Of a stretch of DNA of 64,000 nt, positions 18,011 to 27,105 are shown piece by piece (the first letter of the stretch is position 1; every line of letters starts with the position of its first letter). The stretch covers positions 744,001 through 808,000 of the forward strand of contig NZ_AP022826.1 in NCBI RefSeq assembly GCF_014466985.1, in the 5' to 3' direction. Both the position numbers and the translations under genes were made by a program. This DNA is from Nitrosophilus labii. Lineage in GTDB: Bacteria; Campylobacterota; Campylobacteria; Campylobacterales; Nitratiruptoraceae. Below the pieces are notes generated by a model. It had not been told where the DNA came from. It saw nothing but the letters and a program-made list of their open reading frames with translations, and did not search any database.

Positions 18011-18319
18011 ACTAGATTTAAAATTTAAGCATAATATAGTCAAAAAAGGTTTCTTCTATAAGCTTACATAAGTCTCAATATTTTCTACAAATGCCATAAA
18101 ATTGTTAATTTTATAAGAGTTAAAAAATAATTAACGAAAGTCACACAAATATAATATACCGTTTTATTTTTTTAAGAATATTCAATTTTTTTTAAATAAA
18201 AATTATAATACATATAATAATAACCAAAAAAATACTTTCAAAACTTAATAAGTTAATATATATTTAAGTGTTTAGGAATTATAATTGAATTAACACTAAT
18301 TTAACAAAGGAGGCAAAAT
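18011..18319 (+). promoter_or_regulatory. AT-rich intergenic region carrying the nosZ promoter
   Basis: No gene is seen. The region holds a TATAAT at 18280-18285 as the best -10 candidate for nosZ. About 41 bp before the expected start is a weak dyad AACTTAATAAGTT (18242-18254), a poor match to an FNR-type box. AAGTCACACAA at 18138-18148 also occurs in reverse orientation before the nor operon (8587-8597). TTAAC occurs twice just before the ribosome site AAAGGAGG. Confidence 0.45.
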
Positions 18320-20929
18320 ATGCAAGCGGGACATATGCTCAAAAAGCTGCTTAGTACAGCTGCGGCCCTGTGTATGATTTCAAGTTTCGCGACTGCTCAG
18401 AGCGAACTTGAAAAGATTATGAAAGAGAGAGGTTTAACGCAAGATGATATACTTGCTGCTGCAAAGACCTATACTCCAAGCGGCAAAAGGGATAAATATA
18501 TAGTTTTTAGTTCAGGAGGACAGTCCGGCCAGATTATGGTTTACGGTGTACCATCGATGAGAATATTAAAATTTATCGGTGTTTTTACTCCGGAGCCTTG
18601 GCAAGGTTGGGGATATGATGATGATACCAAGAAAGTACTCCAGCAAGGTTGGTATCGTGGAAAACCTATTACATGGGGAGATACGCACCATCCGGCAATT
18701 TCGGAGACGAACGGAGTTTATGACGGTAAATGGCTAGCTATAAACGACAAAGCAAATCCTAGAATTGCTATTATAGATCTTGAAGATTTTGTTACAAAGC
18801 AGATAGTAGTTAATCCTGTTTTTAAGTCTGATCACGGTGGAGCTTTCTTTACTCCAAATAGTGAATATATTTTAGAAGCGTGTCAATACGCTGCACCGTT
18901 TGATAATGAATATCATCCTATAGAAGAGTATGCTGACGTGTATAGAGGCGGAGTAACATGTTGGAAATTTGATCATAAAAACGGCAAGGTTATTCCTGAA
19001 GAATCATTTACAATCGAAATGCCTCCGTATATGCAAGATTTAAGCGACGCTGGTAAAGAGTTAAGTTATGGATGGGGGTTTACAAACTCATTCAACTCAG
19101 AAATGTATACGGGAGGTATTGAAAAAGGTCTTCCTCCTTTTGAAGCTGGTATGAGTAGAAACGATACCGACTTCTTACATGTCTATAACTGGAAAAAGCT
19201 TGCTGAACTTGCAAAAGATCCGAAAAATGTTAAAATCATCAACGGACATAAAGTAATTCCTATTGAAGTAGCTGTAAAAAATGACTGTCTTTTCTTGATT
19301 CCTGAACCTAAATCACCACACGGTGTAGATGTTAGTCCAGATGGAAGATATATTATAGTTTGCGGTAAACTTGATACCCACGCTACTGTATATGATTTTA
19401 AAAAGATTCAAAAACTTATCAAAAATAAAGAGTATGCGGGAAAAGATCCTTATGGAATACCTATCTTGGATATGAAAAAAGCTATGCATTGTCAAGCCGA
19501 ACTTGGACTAGGACCGCTTCATAACCAGTATGGTCCAAAATGGAAAACAGAAGGAGAAGTATATACTTCACTTTATGTTGATAGTCAGGTTGTAAAATGG
19601 AACTATCTAACTTGTGAAGTTAAAGATAAAGTAAACGTAAATTATAACATTGGACACCTATGCGGTATGGAAGGTAAAACTAGAGATCCTCAAGGAGAAT
19701 ACATCATAGCATTGAATAAACTTGCTATCGATAGATTTAATCCGATTGGACCACTTCATCCGCAAAACCATCAGCTTATAGATATAAGCGGTAAAAAGAT
19801 GAAACTATTATACGATATGCCTGTACCTTTAGGTGAGCCTCACCAAGCTGTTGCTATTAGAGCAGAAAAACTTCACACTGAAGTTAGATATCCTATGGGT
19901 ACCAATCCTTTTACCGGAAAAATTCATGAGGGTAAAACTCTTGCAGGGCAAGAAAGGATCGTTAGAAAAGGAAATCATGTTTATGTATACGGAACAGTGG
20001 TTAGAAGTCACATAAATCCAGAACGCGTAACTGTTAATAAGGGAGATATAGTAACTTTTTACTTAACAAACCTAGAAAGAGCTGAGGACGAGACTCATGG
20101 ATTTACTGTCGATTGGTACAATGTTCACGCTTCTTTAGAGCCTGGAAAAACTGTAGCTGTTACCTTTAAAGCGGATATGGAAGGGGTATTTCCGTATTAC
20201 TGTACAGAGTTCTGTTCCGCACTTCATTTAGAGATGATGGGTTACTTGCTTGTTAAAGATCCAAATAAAAAGTATAAGTCAGTTAAGAAAATCAAGCTCA
20301 AAAAAATGAGCAAAGAACAGCTAATGAAAGAGTATAAAAAGACAGTTGCTCTTAACGAAGCTACTAAGAAAGTTATCTTAAGTGTTGTTAAGTTCTTAAA
20401 AGATAACCATTACGAGAAGTATCCTGTAGTTAAACAACTTGTTGATGACGCTATGGATCAGTTCAATAAAGTTCCGGCCGAAGAGAAAAAAGCTGAAGAA
20501 GCACTCAAAAAAGGCGATATCGATACCGCAATCAACTTCCAATATCAAGCTTGGCAGTATTTAGTAAAAACTGCAGACGTGGGTATCAGAGTCAAAGACT
20601 TACTAGTTAAAAAGTTAGCTACTCCAATGAGCGAAGCTGCAAAAAGAGGAGAAGTTGCATTTGCTGAAGGTGGATGTAATGGATGTCACGTTATAGGAAA
20701 AGTTAGCTCAGGACCTGATTTGGTTGGTGTTCTAAAAAGACATGAAAATGGTGAGCAGTGGGTTGCTGACTTTATCAAAGATCCGGAAAAATATTATAGC
20801 GATCCTTATGTAAAAGCTATGATAGACTACTTCAACCTTAAAATGCCTAACCAGCATATGAGCGATCAAGAGGTAAAAGATATCATCGAATATCTCAAGT
20901 GGATCGACGAAAACGCTCATCTCTTCTAA
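18320..20929 (+). CDS. nosZ: Clade II nitrous oxide reductase NosZ with C-terminal haem c
   Basis: NosZ reduces N2O to N2 in the periplasm. The export signal (about residues 7-27, LKKLLSTAAALCMISSFATA) has no twin arginine, so it is Sec-type, typical of clade II. Cu_Z His ligands lie in GDTHHPAIS, SDHGGAFF, SPHGVDVSPDG, GLGPLHNQYG, NIGHLCGMEG and PLGEPHQAV. The Cu_A site is visible in ETHGFTVDWYNVHASL and YYCTEFCSALHLEMMGY. A linker helix region (about 640-750) then leads to a cytochrome c domain with CNGCH near residue 785, giving 869 aa, the size of the Wolinella-type enzyme. AAAGGAGG precedes ATG 18320. Confidence 0.98.
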   Translation: MQAGHMLKKLLSTAAALCMISSFATAQSELEKIMKERGLTQDDILAAAKTYTPSGKRDKYIVFSSGGQSGQIMVYGVPSMRILKFIGVFTPEPWQGWGYDDDTKKVLQQGWYRGKPITWGDTHHPAISETNGVYDGKWLAINDKANPRIAIIDLEDFVTKQIVVNPVFKSDHGGAFFTPNSEYILEACQYAAPFDNEYHPIEEYADVYRGGVTCWKFDHKNGKVIPEESFTIEMPPYMQDLSDAGKELSYGWGFTNSFNSEMYTGGIEKGLPPFEAGMSRNDTDFLHVYNWKKLAELAKDPKNVKIINGHKVIPIEVAVKNDCLFLIPEPKSPHGVDVSPDGRYIIVCGKLDTHATVYDFKKIQKLIKNKEYAGKDPYGIPILDMKKAMHCQAELGLGPLHNQYGPKWKTEGEVYTSLYVDSQVVKWNYLTCEVKDKVNVNYNIGHLCGMEGKTRDPQGEYIIALNKLAIDRFNPIGPLHPQNHQLIDISGKKMKLLYDMPVPLGEPHQAVAIRAEKLHTEVRYPMGTNPFTGKIHEGKTLAGQERIVRKGNHVYVYGTVVRSHINPERVTVNKGDIVTFYLTNLERAEDETHGFTVDWYNVHASLEPGKTVAVTFKADMEGVFPYYCTEFCSALHLEMMGYLLVKDPNKKYKSVKKIKLKKMSKEQLMKEYKKTVALNEATKKVILSVVKFLKDNHYEKYPVVKQLVDDAMDQFNKVPAEEKKAEEALKKGDIDTAINFQYQAWQYLVKTADVGIRVKDLLVKKLATPMSEAAKRGEVAFAEGGCNGCHVIGKVSSGPDLVGVLKRHENGEQWVADFIKDPEKYYSDPYVKAMIDYFNLKMPNQHMSDQEVKDIIEYLKWIDENAHLF

Positions 20930-20935
20930 TCATAA

Positions 20936-20957
20936 GAGGGGGACTCCCCCTCATTTT
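20936..20957 (+). terminator. Hairpin after nosZ
   Basis: GAGGGGG, loop ACT, CCCCCTC, followed by ATTTT. A GC-rich stem right after the nosZ stop with a short T-run; it probably separates the strong nosZ message from the maturation operon, which has its own promoter. Confidence 0.7.
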
Positions 20958-21062
20958 CCTCATATGATTTACGTTTGTCTTTAGTAATATTTTAATAACA
21001 AAATATAACACTCTCTTATAAATATTAGCTGAAGTTATTATAAAGATAAATGTAAATTATAT

Positions 21063-21076
21063 TTGATTATAATCAA
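21063..21076 (+). promoter_or_regulatory. Perfect FNR box upstream of nosB operon
   Basis: TTGAT-TATA-ATCAA matches the FNR consensus exactly. Its centre (21069.5) is 41-42 bp before the start predicted from the TATAAT at 21099-21104, the class II activator arrangement. This marks 21136-28442 as a separately promoted operon. Confidence 0.8.
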
Positions 21077-21135
21077 TATATAAAACAAGAAAAGAGGGTA
21101 TAATTGATAATTATGAAAAACATAAAGGAAGCCTT

Positions 21136-21936
21136 ATGAACAGCTCTAGTATAAAGTACAAAATATTTGCGATGATCGCTTTTGGTATATTGCTTTATTG
21201 GTTTGTTATTCCGGCTGTGTTGACTCATAACGTCCCTGATTTGGCTAAAGCTGGAAAAGCGGATAAAATCCCCGAAATAGCATATAAAGCTTGGGATTTT
21301 TACCAAAAAGGCAGATACGTAAGTCCCAATACTCCGCCGGAAGCTTTAGATAAGAATGGAAATCAACACTTGAAAAATATGATCAAATATAATGCGGAAA
21401 TAGGTGTGGCGAGTGCACCTATATGGTATGTATCTTTAGAAGCACCTAACTATCCAAAAGATGCTTTTCCTGAGGGGATTCCAGTTTATTATCATTTTGA
21501 TGGATTTAGTGGTGACGTACATGAGATGAATACCATAAATCACTTTATAGGCATGGATCCTATGGAGAGAGGAGCGCCGTATCTTAGAGCTATTGCACCT
21601 TATGTTTTGGTTCTTTTGGCCTTTTCTTATGTACTGTTTATACTTTATGATTGGAAATGGTTAAATTATATTATGTGGATAGCTGTTGCTTTGCCAGTTA
21701 TATTTTTAGGTTTTTATGCATATTGGTTATATTGGTTTGGACATCATATGCATGACTGGGGCGCTTTTAAGATAAAACCTTTTATGCCTACAGTCTTTGG
21801 GGATGGAAAAGTGGCACAGTTTACGACACATTCATATCCCACTATAGGCTTTTGGCTTCTTTTGGCTATAAGCGTTTTTACGCTTTTGGCGATTTTATCT
21901 AAAAATAAATATTTAAAAGCTAAGAAAGTACAATGA
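21136..21936 (+). CDS. nosB: NosB-like membrane protein of clade II nos cluster
   Basis: A 266-aa membrane protein with an N-terminal span (about 12-30), a periplasmic part of about 110 residues, and three or four C-terminal spans (from about 150 on, including LRAIAPYVLVLLAFSYVLFI). His-rich motifs YHFDGFSGDVHEMNTINHF and WFGHHMHDWGAF are candidate metal or haem ligands. Its place directly after nosZ and before nosD is diagnostic of clade II clusters, where it is called nosB; its function is not known, although a role in electron transfer is suspected. The 3' end overlaps nosD by 4 bp. Confidence 0.85.
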   Translation: MNSSSIKYKIFAMIAFGILLYWFVIPAVLTHNVPDLAKAGKADKIPEIAYKAWDFYQKGRYVSPNTPPEALDKNGNQHLKNMIKYNAEIGVASAPIWYVSLEAPNYPKDAFPEGIPVYYHFDGFSGDVHEMNTINHFIGMDPMERGAPYLRAIAPYVLVLLAFSYVLFILYDWKWLNYIMWIAVALPVIFLGFYAYWLYWFGHHMHDWGAFKIKPFMPTVFGDGKVAQFTTHSYPTIGFWLLLAISVFTLLAILSKNKYLKAKKVQ

Positions 21937-23156
21937 AAATAGCGATTCTGCTGATGACTCTTTTTTTATCACTAAGCGCTAATCAGTTGCAAAAAGTGAT
22001 AGATAGAGCTTCAGCAGGATCTAAGATAGAGCTGCCAGAAGGCGTTTTTGAAGGAAATATAGTAATAAACAAGCCCTTAATGATTGTTGGTCAGGGTGAG
22101 AAAACAGTTATTAAGGGTAGGGGTGAAGGAACTGTTATAAAGATAAGAAGTTCCAATGTGATCATTGAAAACGTAACTATAACAGACAGTGGTTCGAGAC
22201 ATGAAGATGTAGATGCGGCTATATCTATAAAAGATGCCAAATTTTGCAGGATAAAAAACTGCATAATCAAAAACTGTCTTTTTGGTATAGATTTACAAAA
22301 TGTAAAAAATTCAGTTATCGAAAATAACTATATCTCTTCTAAAGATCTCACTTTAGGATTAAGAGGCGACGGTGTAAGACTTTGGTATAGCAACGATAAT
22401 ATTTTAAGAAAAAATAGACTCTATAAATCTAGAGATTTTGTGATTTGGTATAGTCACGGCAATCTTATAGAAGAGAACGAGGGTGAGTACGGAAGATACT
22501 CTTTGCACTTTATGTATGCGGGGAAAAATATAGTAAGAAAAAATGTTTATAAACATAATAGTGTGGGTATTTTTTTTATGTACTCTAAAGATACGATTGC
22601 CGAAGATAATATAGTAATAAGTTCGTTGGGAACAACCGGTATAGGGATAGGTCTAAAAGATGCCTCTAACTTTATTATTAAAAACAACACAATACTCTAT
22701 TGTGCGAAAGGTTTTTATATAGATAGATCACCATTTCAGCCTGATATGAGCAATAAACTGATCGGAAACAAGATTTTATACAACTCAATTGGAATGCACT
22801 TTCATTCTTTGAGTATTAATAACATTATCGAAAAAAATGTTTTTAAAGGTAATATTGAAAATGTTTATGATGATTCGGGAAAGGGTATAACCCACTCTGT
22901 ACAAAATCATTGGAGTTTGAATTTTTGGGACGATTATCAAGGTTTTGATAGAGATGGAGACGGAATAGGCGATATACCTTATAATCTTTACTATTATGCC
23001 GATAAGATGTGGCTATTAAATCCAAATGTTAAGTTTTTTTACGGTTCACCTGTTATTTCAATACTAAATTTTTTGGCAAAGTTGGCTCCTTTTTCGGAGC
23101 CTTTAAAACTTTTGACCGATCCAAAGCCGTTAATGTATGAAGGGGAGGCGTTATGA
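21933..23156 (+). CDS. nosD: Copper-centre maturation protein NosD
   Basis: NosD is a periplasmic beta-helix protein that acts with the NosFY ABC transporter to assemble the Cu_Z site of NosZ. A Sec signal (MKIAILLMTLFLSLSA) is followed by right-handed beta-helix (CASH) repeats over about residues 50-320, for example RIKNCIIKNCLFGIDLQNV and NSVIENNYISS. The C-terminal end has the family motif NFWDDYQGFDRDGDGIGD. At 407 aa it is normal. It is coupled to nosB and nosG by 4-bp overlaps. Confidence 0.95.
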   Translation: MKIAILLMTLFLSLSANQLQKVIDRASAGSKIELPEGVFEGNIVINKPLMIVGQGEKTVIKGRGEGTVIKIRSSNVIIENVTITDSGSRHEDVDAAISIKDAKFCRIKNCIIKNCLFGIDLQNVKNSVIENNYISSKDLTLGLRGDGVRLWYSNDNILRKNRLYKSRDFVIWYSHGNLIEENEGEYGRYSLHFMYAGKNIVRKNVYKHNSVGIFFMYSKDTIAEDNIVISSLGTTGIGIGLKDASNFIIKNNTILYCAKGFYIDRSPFQPDMSNKLIGNKILYNSIGMHFHSLSINNIIEKNVFKGNIENVYDDSGKGITHSVQNHWSLNFWDDYQGFDRDGDGIGDIPYNLYYYADKMWLLNPNVKFFYGSPVISILNFLAKLAPFSEPLKLLTDPKPLMYEGEAL

Positions 23157-23938
23157 CACAAGAAGAGAAAAAAAGAAGAGAATTTATAAAGAAGATGGCT
23201 GGTCTTGGTGTATTAGGACTAGCTGCGGCAGCCGGGATCTACTCCGCGCAACATTTAAAAGCAGAAGAGTTAAGACTTAGGCCTCCGGGAGCTTTAGAAG
23301 AGGATCAGTTTTTGGCTCTTTGTATAAAGTGTGGTCAATGTTTACAGGTTTGTCCTTATGACTCCATTATTTTGGAAGGCTTAGATGGTAAAGCAGGCGT
23401 AGGTACGGCATATATCGATCCTGATAGAAGAGGATGTTACCTTTGTAAAGCTTTTCCTTGTATATTAGCTTGTCCAAGCGGTGCATTGGATCATGAAAAA
23501 GCTGATATCAAATTTGTTCATATGGGGATGGCCGTTATAGTAAACGAAAAGGCCTGTTTGGCACTATATAACAAGCCGGTTCCAGATAGTGCTGTTGATG
23601 CCATTTATGAGCACTCGTTGGCTTTGAGTAAAGAAGAAAGAAGAGAGAAAAAGATAAAAGATGAAGCAAATCAAAGCGAAAAGAGAGAGCTTCAAGTAGA
23701 GTTACTAAAAAAACTTGAAAAGTTTAGAGGTAAAGATTGCACTATATGTGCAGATCTTTGTCCTTTTCATCCAGATCCCTCTTTAGCTATAGGGATGGTT
23801 GCCAAAAATGGAGGATATATTCCCGAGATTAGAGAAAAATGTGTCGGTTGTGGCGCTTGTGTGGAGCTCTGCCCTACAGACGTTTTAAAAATTGTTCCTC
23901 GAGCTACTTATGAGGAAATTTACGATAAGAGAGGTTAA
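23153..23938 (+). CDS. nosG: Ferredoxin-type protein NosG (NapG paralogue)
   Basis: A 261-aa exported Fe-S protein with a twin-arginine signal (KRREFIKKMAGLG) and four cysteine clusters: CIKCGQCLQVCP, CYLCKAFPCILACP, CTICADLCPFHPD and CVGCGACVELCP. The conserved LRLRPPGALEED segment after the signal matches NapG at 1865. It is thought to take electrons from NosH and the quinol pool towards NosZ through the NosC cytochromes. One clear difference from NapG is a charged insert (about residues 155-185, rich in Lys/Glu) before the third cluster. Confidence 0.94.
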   Translation: MTQEEKKRREFIKKMAGLGVLGLAAAAGIYSAQHLKAEELRLRPPGALEEDQFLALCIKCGQCLQVCPYDSIILEGLDGKAGVGTAYIDPDRRGCYLCKAFPCILACPSGALDHEKADIKFVHMGMAVIVNEKACLALYNKPVPDSAVDAIYEHSLALSKEERREKKIKDEANQSEKRELQVELLKKLEKFRGKDCTICADLCPFHPDPSLAIGMVAKNGGYIPEIREKCVGCGACVELCPTDVLKIVPRATYEEIYDKRG

Positions 23939-23940
23939 TT

Positions 23941-24522
23941 ATGAGGTTTTATGGAAAAAAAAGTATCGCTATTTTATTTGCAACTGCTGTAATTTTTGCA
24001 GGTTGTGAAAGTAAAGATAAAAAAGAGGAACAAAAAGATAGTGTTGAAACTCCAAAAGAGATAAAAGTTACAGAGGGCGTAGTAAAAGAGCAAAAAACTG
24101 AGAGTAAAGAGGTTGATAAAGGGGAGTTTTACTACTCTTACAAAGAGAATGAGAAAAACGAGGCAGAAATTGAAGAGGAAGAGTCATATACGCCTATAGA
24201 CGCATATAGAAGAGTTAGATCCCCTTATGAAAGAGTTCAGATATCACTACTTGCAAATAAACTAAGCAAAGATTTTTTAGTTCACTGTTCAGCGTGTCAT
24301 GATGATTATGCAAACGGGATTATCGGACCATCTTTGCTTGATAAAAATGAGACTTTTATTTATAACAGACTTGTAGCATATAAAAACAGAAAAAAGGCAA
24401 ACGTATTGATGAAAGATTTGGTTTCTAAAATGAGTGATGAAAAACTTAAATCTTTGGCTAAAGAGATTGCTGATTTTAATGAAAAAGTAAGAAAAATTCA
24501 AGCTGGCGAAAAAGTTGAATAA
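23941..24522 (+). CDS. nosC1: Monohaem cytochrome c NosC1, predicted lipoprotein
   Basis: A 193-aa cytochrome with a lipoprotein signal (AVIFAGCES; Cys about residue 21), a charged low-complexity linker rich in Lys and Glu (about 25-80), and a haem c motif CSACH near residue 117 followed by GIIGPSLL. The final part is helical. In clade II clusters nosC1 and nosC2 encode small cytochromes that probably link NosGH to NosZ. Next gene nosC2 begins 7 bp downstream and has the same layout. Confidence 0.88.
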   Translation: MRFYGKKSIAILFATAVIFAGCESKDKKEEQKDSVETPKEIKVTEGVVKEQKTESKEVDKGEFYYSYKENEKNEAEIEEEESYTPIDAYRRVRSPYERVQISLLANKLSKDFLVHCSACHDDYANGIIGPSLLDKNETFIYNRLVAYKNRKKANVLMKDLVSKMSDEKLKSLAKEIADFNEKVRKIQAGEKVE

Positions 24523-24529
24523 AGGATAA

Positions 24530-25027
24530 ATGATGATAAGACACATAATAGCACTAATATCTGGAGCATTAACAGTTGCGGCGATAGTCTATATGGCTAA
24601 ATTAGATATAGAGGCGGAGAAACTCAAAAAAATAGAAGAAATAATAGAGAAATCAAAGCTTGAAGTTCCTGTAGCAAAAACTACTCAGCCTATTCAACAG
24701 CAGCAAGAAGAAGAGGAGGAGAGTGAAGAAGAGAAGCAGCTTAAGATGCTAAAAGAGAAAGCCGGAAATATGTCGGCCTTTGAAGTGAGTCCTCTATATA
24801 GAAGAAACTGTGCTTCTTGTCATGGAGTTAACGGTAATGGAGCTGTTGGTCCTAAACTACTCGGTAAGTCCAAAGATGAGATATTGCAAGCTCTTAAAGA
24901 TTTTAAATCTGGAAAAAGAAAAAATTATGTTATGTACGGTCTTCTTAGCAACATGAAAGAAGAAGATCTTATAAGTTTAGCCGAAGAGATTTCTCAATTT
25001 GACGAAAAATTAAAAGCTGCACAATAA
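24530..25027 (+). CDS. nosC2: Monohaem cytochrome c NosC2, membrane-anchored
   Basis: A 165-aa cytochrome with an uncleaved N-terminal helix (IRHIIALISGALTVAAIVYM), a Gln/Glu-rich linker (QQQQEEEEESEEE region), and haem motif CASCH near residue 99 with GVNGNGAVGPKLLG. The C-terminal helix repeats that of NosC1 (EEISQFDEKLKAAQ compare EIADFNEKVRKIQAG), so the two are likely duplicates. The probable role is electron transfer to NosZ. Confidence 0.88.
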   Translation: MMIRHIIALISGALTVAAIVYMAKLDIEAEKLKKIEEIIEKSKLEVPVAKTTQPIQQQQEEEEESEEEKQLKMLKEKAGNMSAFEVSPLYRRNCASCHGVNGNGAVGPKLLGKSKDEILQALKDFKSGKRKNYVMYGLLSNMKEEDLISLAEEISQFDEKLKAAQ

Positions 25028-25029
25028 TA

Positions 25030-25080
25030 GATGAATGGTGATGAGTGTTTTAACGCTTTTCTTAACTCATCCCTCATTAT
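25030..25080 (+). repeat. Imperfect inverted repeat between nosC2 and nosH
   Basis: A GATGAATGGTGATGAGT arm is followed, after a 17-nt A/T-rich loop, by the partly complementary ACTCATCCCTCAT. No T-tract follows directly, and the nosH ribosome site (AAAGGAGGGG) lies 10 bp downstream. It is the only sizeable gap in the nosB-nosL2 operon and may be an mRNA-processing hairpin. Confidence 0.5.
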
Positions 25081-25097
25081 TTTAAAAAGGAGGGGGA

Positions 25098-26009
25098 ATG
25101 GATAGATATAACTGGAGTACAAAAGAGCTAGTAAACGCACCTTTGCTCTCTACGCTCTATTATAAGACAAAAGATGGAAAAATAAAGCCAACATGGAGAT
25201 TTTGGAGGTGGCTTAGTGTTATATTAATAAATTTGGCCTTTTTCCTATCTTTTTATTTTGATATTCAGTTTTTAGAAGGAACATTAACCGGTTCTAGACT
25301 TCTTGGGTTTCATTTGATCGATCCTTTTGTAACCCTTGAGATATTGGCTGCTGAGCACCATATTCATACTAATATAATAATCGGTACTTTAACGATTATA
25401 GGGTTCTATTTTATTGTTGGAGGAAAGGCTTTTTGTGGATGGGTCTGTCCTTATGGTCTTTTGAGTGAGATAGGAGAGAGGATCCACCAAATACTAGTAA
25501 ACAAACGTATAATTAAAGAGAGAAGTTTCAACCCTAGAGTTAGATATCTTTTTTGGGTTATATTTTTAGCGGCTGCCGCAATAGATGGTTATCTAGTATT
25601 TGAGATGATAAATCCAGTAGGGATAATAAGTAGATTTATAGTTTACGGCTGGAGTCTAGCTATAGTTTGGGTACTTGTGATTTTATCGATAGAGATATTT
25701 TTTTCAAGGCGTGCTTGGTGTAAATATATGTGTCCTATAGGAACTACATACAGTTTTATTGGGTGGATAAGCCCTATGAAAGTACAGTGGGATATGGAAA
25801 AATGCGATCACTGTATGGCTTGCTTTGCCGCTTGTCCAGAAGATCATGTTTTAGAATTCGCTAAAGCTAAATATGACGAAGAGAGAAAGAAAAAAGGGAT
25901 AACTAAAGAGTTTGTTAAAGATGGTGATTGTATAATGTGTGCAAGATGTTTTGACGTATGCCATACCGATGCTTATAACTTTGAATTTAGGATGAAGAAT
26001 ATTATATGA
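25098..26009 (+). CDS. nosH: Quinol dehydrogenase membrane component NosH (NapH paralogue)
   Basis: A 303-aa membrane Fe-S protein: about four or five spans, the paired CxxxCP motifs CGWVCPYGL and CKYMCPIGT, and C-terminal [4Fe-4S] motifs CDHCMACFAACPEDH and CIMCARCFDVCHTD. It is the NosH/NapH type and likely oxidises menaquinol and passes electrons to NosG. A stretch with IHTNIIIGTLTIIGFYFIVG marks the second span. It overlaps nosF by 4 bp. Confidence 0.94.
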   Translation: MDRYNWSTKELVNAPLLSTLYYKTKDGKIKPTWRFWRWLSVILINLAFFLSFYFDIQFLEGTLTGSRLLGFHLIDPFVTLEILAAEHHIHTNIIIGTLTIIGFYFIVGGKAFCGWVCPYGLLSEIGERIHQILVNKRIIKERSFNPRVRYLFWVIFLAAAAIDGYLVFEMINPVGIISRFIVYGWSLAIVWVLVILSIEIFFSRRAWCKYMCPIGTTYSFIGWISPMKVQWDMEKCDHCMACFAACPEDHVLEFAKAKYDEERKKKGITKEFVKDGDCIMCARCFDVCHTDAYNFEFRMKNII

Positions 26010-26650
26010 TAGAAGTTAAAAATGCCGTTAAAAGCTTTATGGGGGTAAAAGTTTTAGATAATGTCTCGTTAAAAATAGACCAGGGAGACAAAATAGCTTT
26101 AATGGGGCCTAATGGTGCTGGAAAAACAACTCTTGTAAGATCCATTTTGGGTTTTTATCATCTTGATAGTGGCAATATAGAAGTAAATGGTTTTAGTCCC
26201 TACAAAAATAGAACAAAAGTTTTAGAAAATATAAGTTTCATTCCCCAAACTCCTCCTCCTATAAAGTTAAATATTGAAGAGCTTTTAGAATATGTCTCTA
26301 AAAGCTCAAAAGTGAGTCCTCAAACGATAGAAGAAGAGGCTCGTAAAATGGATCTGAACATAAAAAAGAATCTAAAAAAGCCTTTTTTTAAACTAAGCGG
26401 CGGTATGAAGCAAAAGCTCCTTATCGCCATAGCTATAGCCAAAAATACCGATATTCTCATTTTTGATGAACCAACAGCCAATTTGGATCCAAAAGCAAGA
26501 GAGAAATTTTATAATCTATTGAAAGAACTTGATAAAAAAACTTCCGCTATATATATAACACACAGAATAGAAGAGATAGAGGGGTTAGTAAACAGAAAAA
26601 TATATATGGATTTAGGAAAAATAGTAGAAGATGAAAAGATTGTAAATTAG
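26006..26650 (+). CDS. nosF: ABC transporter ATP-binding protein NosF
   Basis: A 214-aa ATPase with Walker A GPNGAGKTT, Q-loop in FIPQTPPP, signature LSGGMKQKL, Walker B ILIFDEPTA and the switch His in YITHR. With NosY (27102) and periplasmic NosD it forms the ABC machine needed for Cu_Z sulfide/copper assembly in NosZ. It is shorter than many NosF proteins (about 300 aa) because it lacks the C-terminal extension, as is usual in this phylum. Confidence 0.93.
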   Translation: MIEVKNAVKSFMGVKVLDNVSLKIDQGDKIALMGPNGAGKTTLVRSILGFYHLDSGNIEVNGFSPYKNRTKVLENISFIPQTPPPIKLNIEELLEYVSKSSKVSPQTIEEEARKMDLNIKKNLKKPFFKLSGGMKQKLLIAIAIAKNTDILIFDEPTANLDPKAREKFYNLLKELDKKTSAIYITHRIEEIEGLVNRKIYMDLGKIVEDEKIVN

Positions 26651-26658
26651 GATGTAAA

Positions 26659-27105
26659 ATGAGGCTGAAAAAGATATTTTTTTTTAATCTATTGATAATT
26701 TTCACTCTTTTTTTAACTGGTTGCGAAAAGAAAGATTATACCAAAGAGCCTCCTAAGCTGCACTGGGATAGAGATATGTGTGAACGATGTAAGATGGCTA
26801 TAAGCGATAGAAAGTTTGCCGTGGAGGCTATAGGAGAAGATGGAAAAGTTTACAGATTTGATGATATAGGATGTTTGATACTTTGGCAAAATAAGGAACA
26901 TCCTGAGATAAGATTTAAAAAAATCTGGATAAAAGACGCAAAAAGTGGAAAATGGATTGATGCTAAAAAAGCAAAATATACAACTGATAGTATCACCCCT
27001 ATGGGTTATGGTTTTGCGGCATTTAATGAGAATGAAAAACCAGAAAATAAAGAGATTATAGATTATGAAGAAGTAAAAAGAAGAGTTATAAAGATAGGAA
27101 GATGA
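26659..27105 (+). CDS. nosL: Copper chaperone lipoprotein NosL
   Basis: NosL is an outer-facing lipoprotein that delivers Cu(I) to NosZ. The 148-aa product has a lipobox (LFLTGCEK; Cys near residue 22), the Cu-binding motif MCERCKMAI, and the family's FDDIGCLILW and WIDAKKAKY segments. Its place between nosF and nosY is as in other clade II clusters. It overlaps nosY by 4 bp. Confidence 0.94.
   Translation: MRLKKIFFFNLLIIFTLFLTGCEKKDYTKEPPKLHWDRDMCERCKMAISDRKFAVEAIGEDGKVYRFDDIGCLILWQNKEHPEIRFKKIWIKDAKSGKWIDAKKAKYTTDSITPMGYGFAAFNENEKPENKEIIDYEEVKRRVIKIGR

Noticed and set aside
18242-18256. AACTTAATAAGTT dyad as an FNR or NssR operator for nosZ
   Set aside because: Spacing to the -10 is right, but the half-sites lack the TTGA core or TTAAC/GTTAA order; kept only as a weak note in the nosZ upstream entry.
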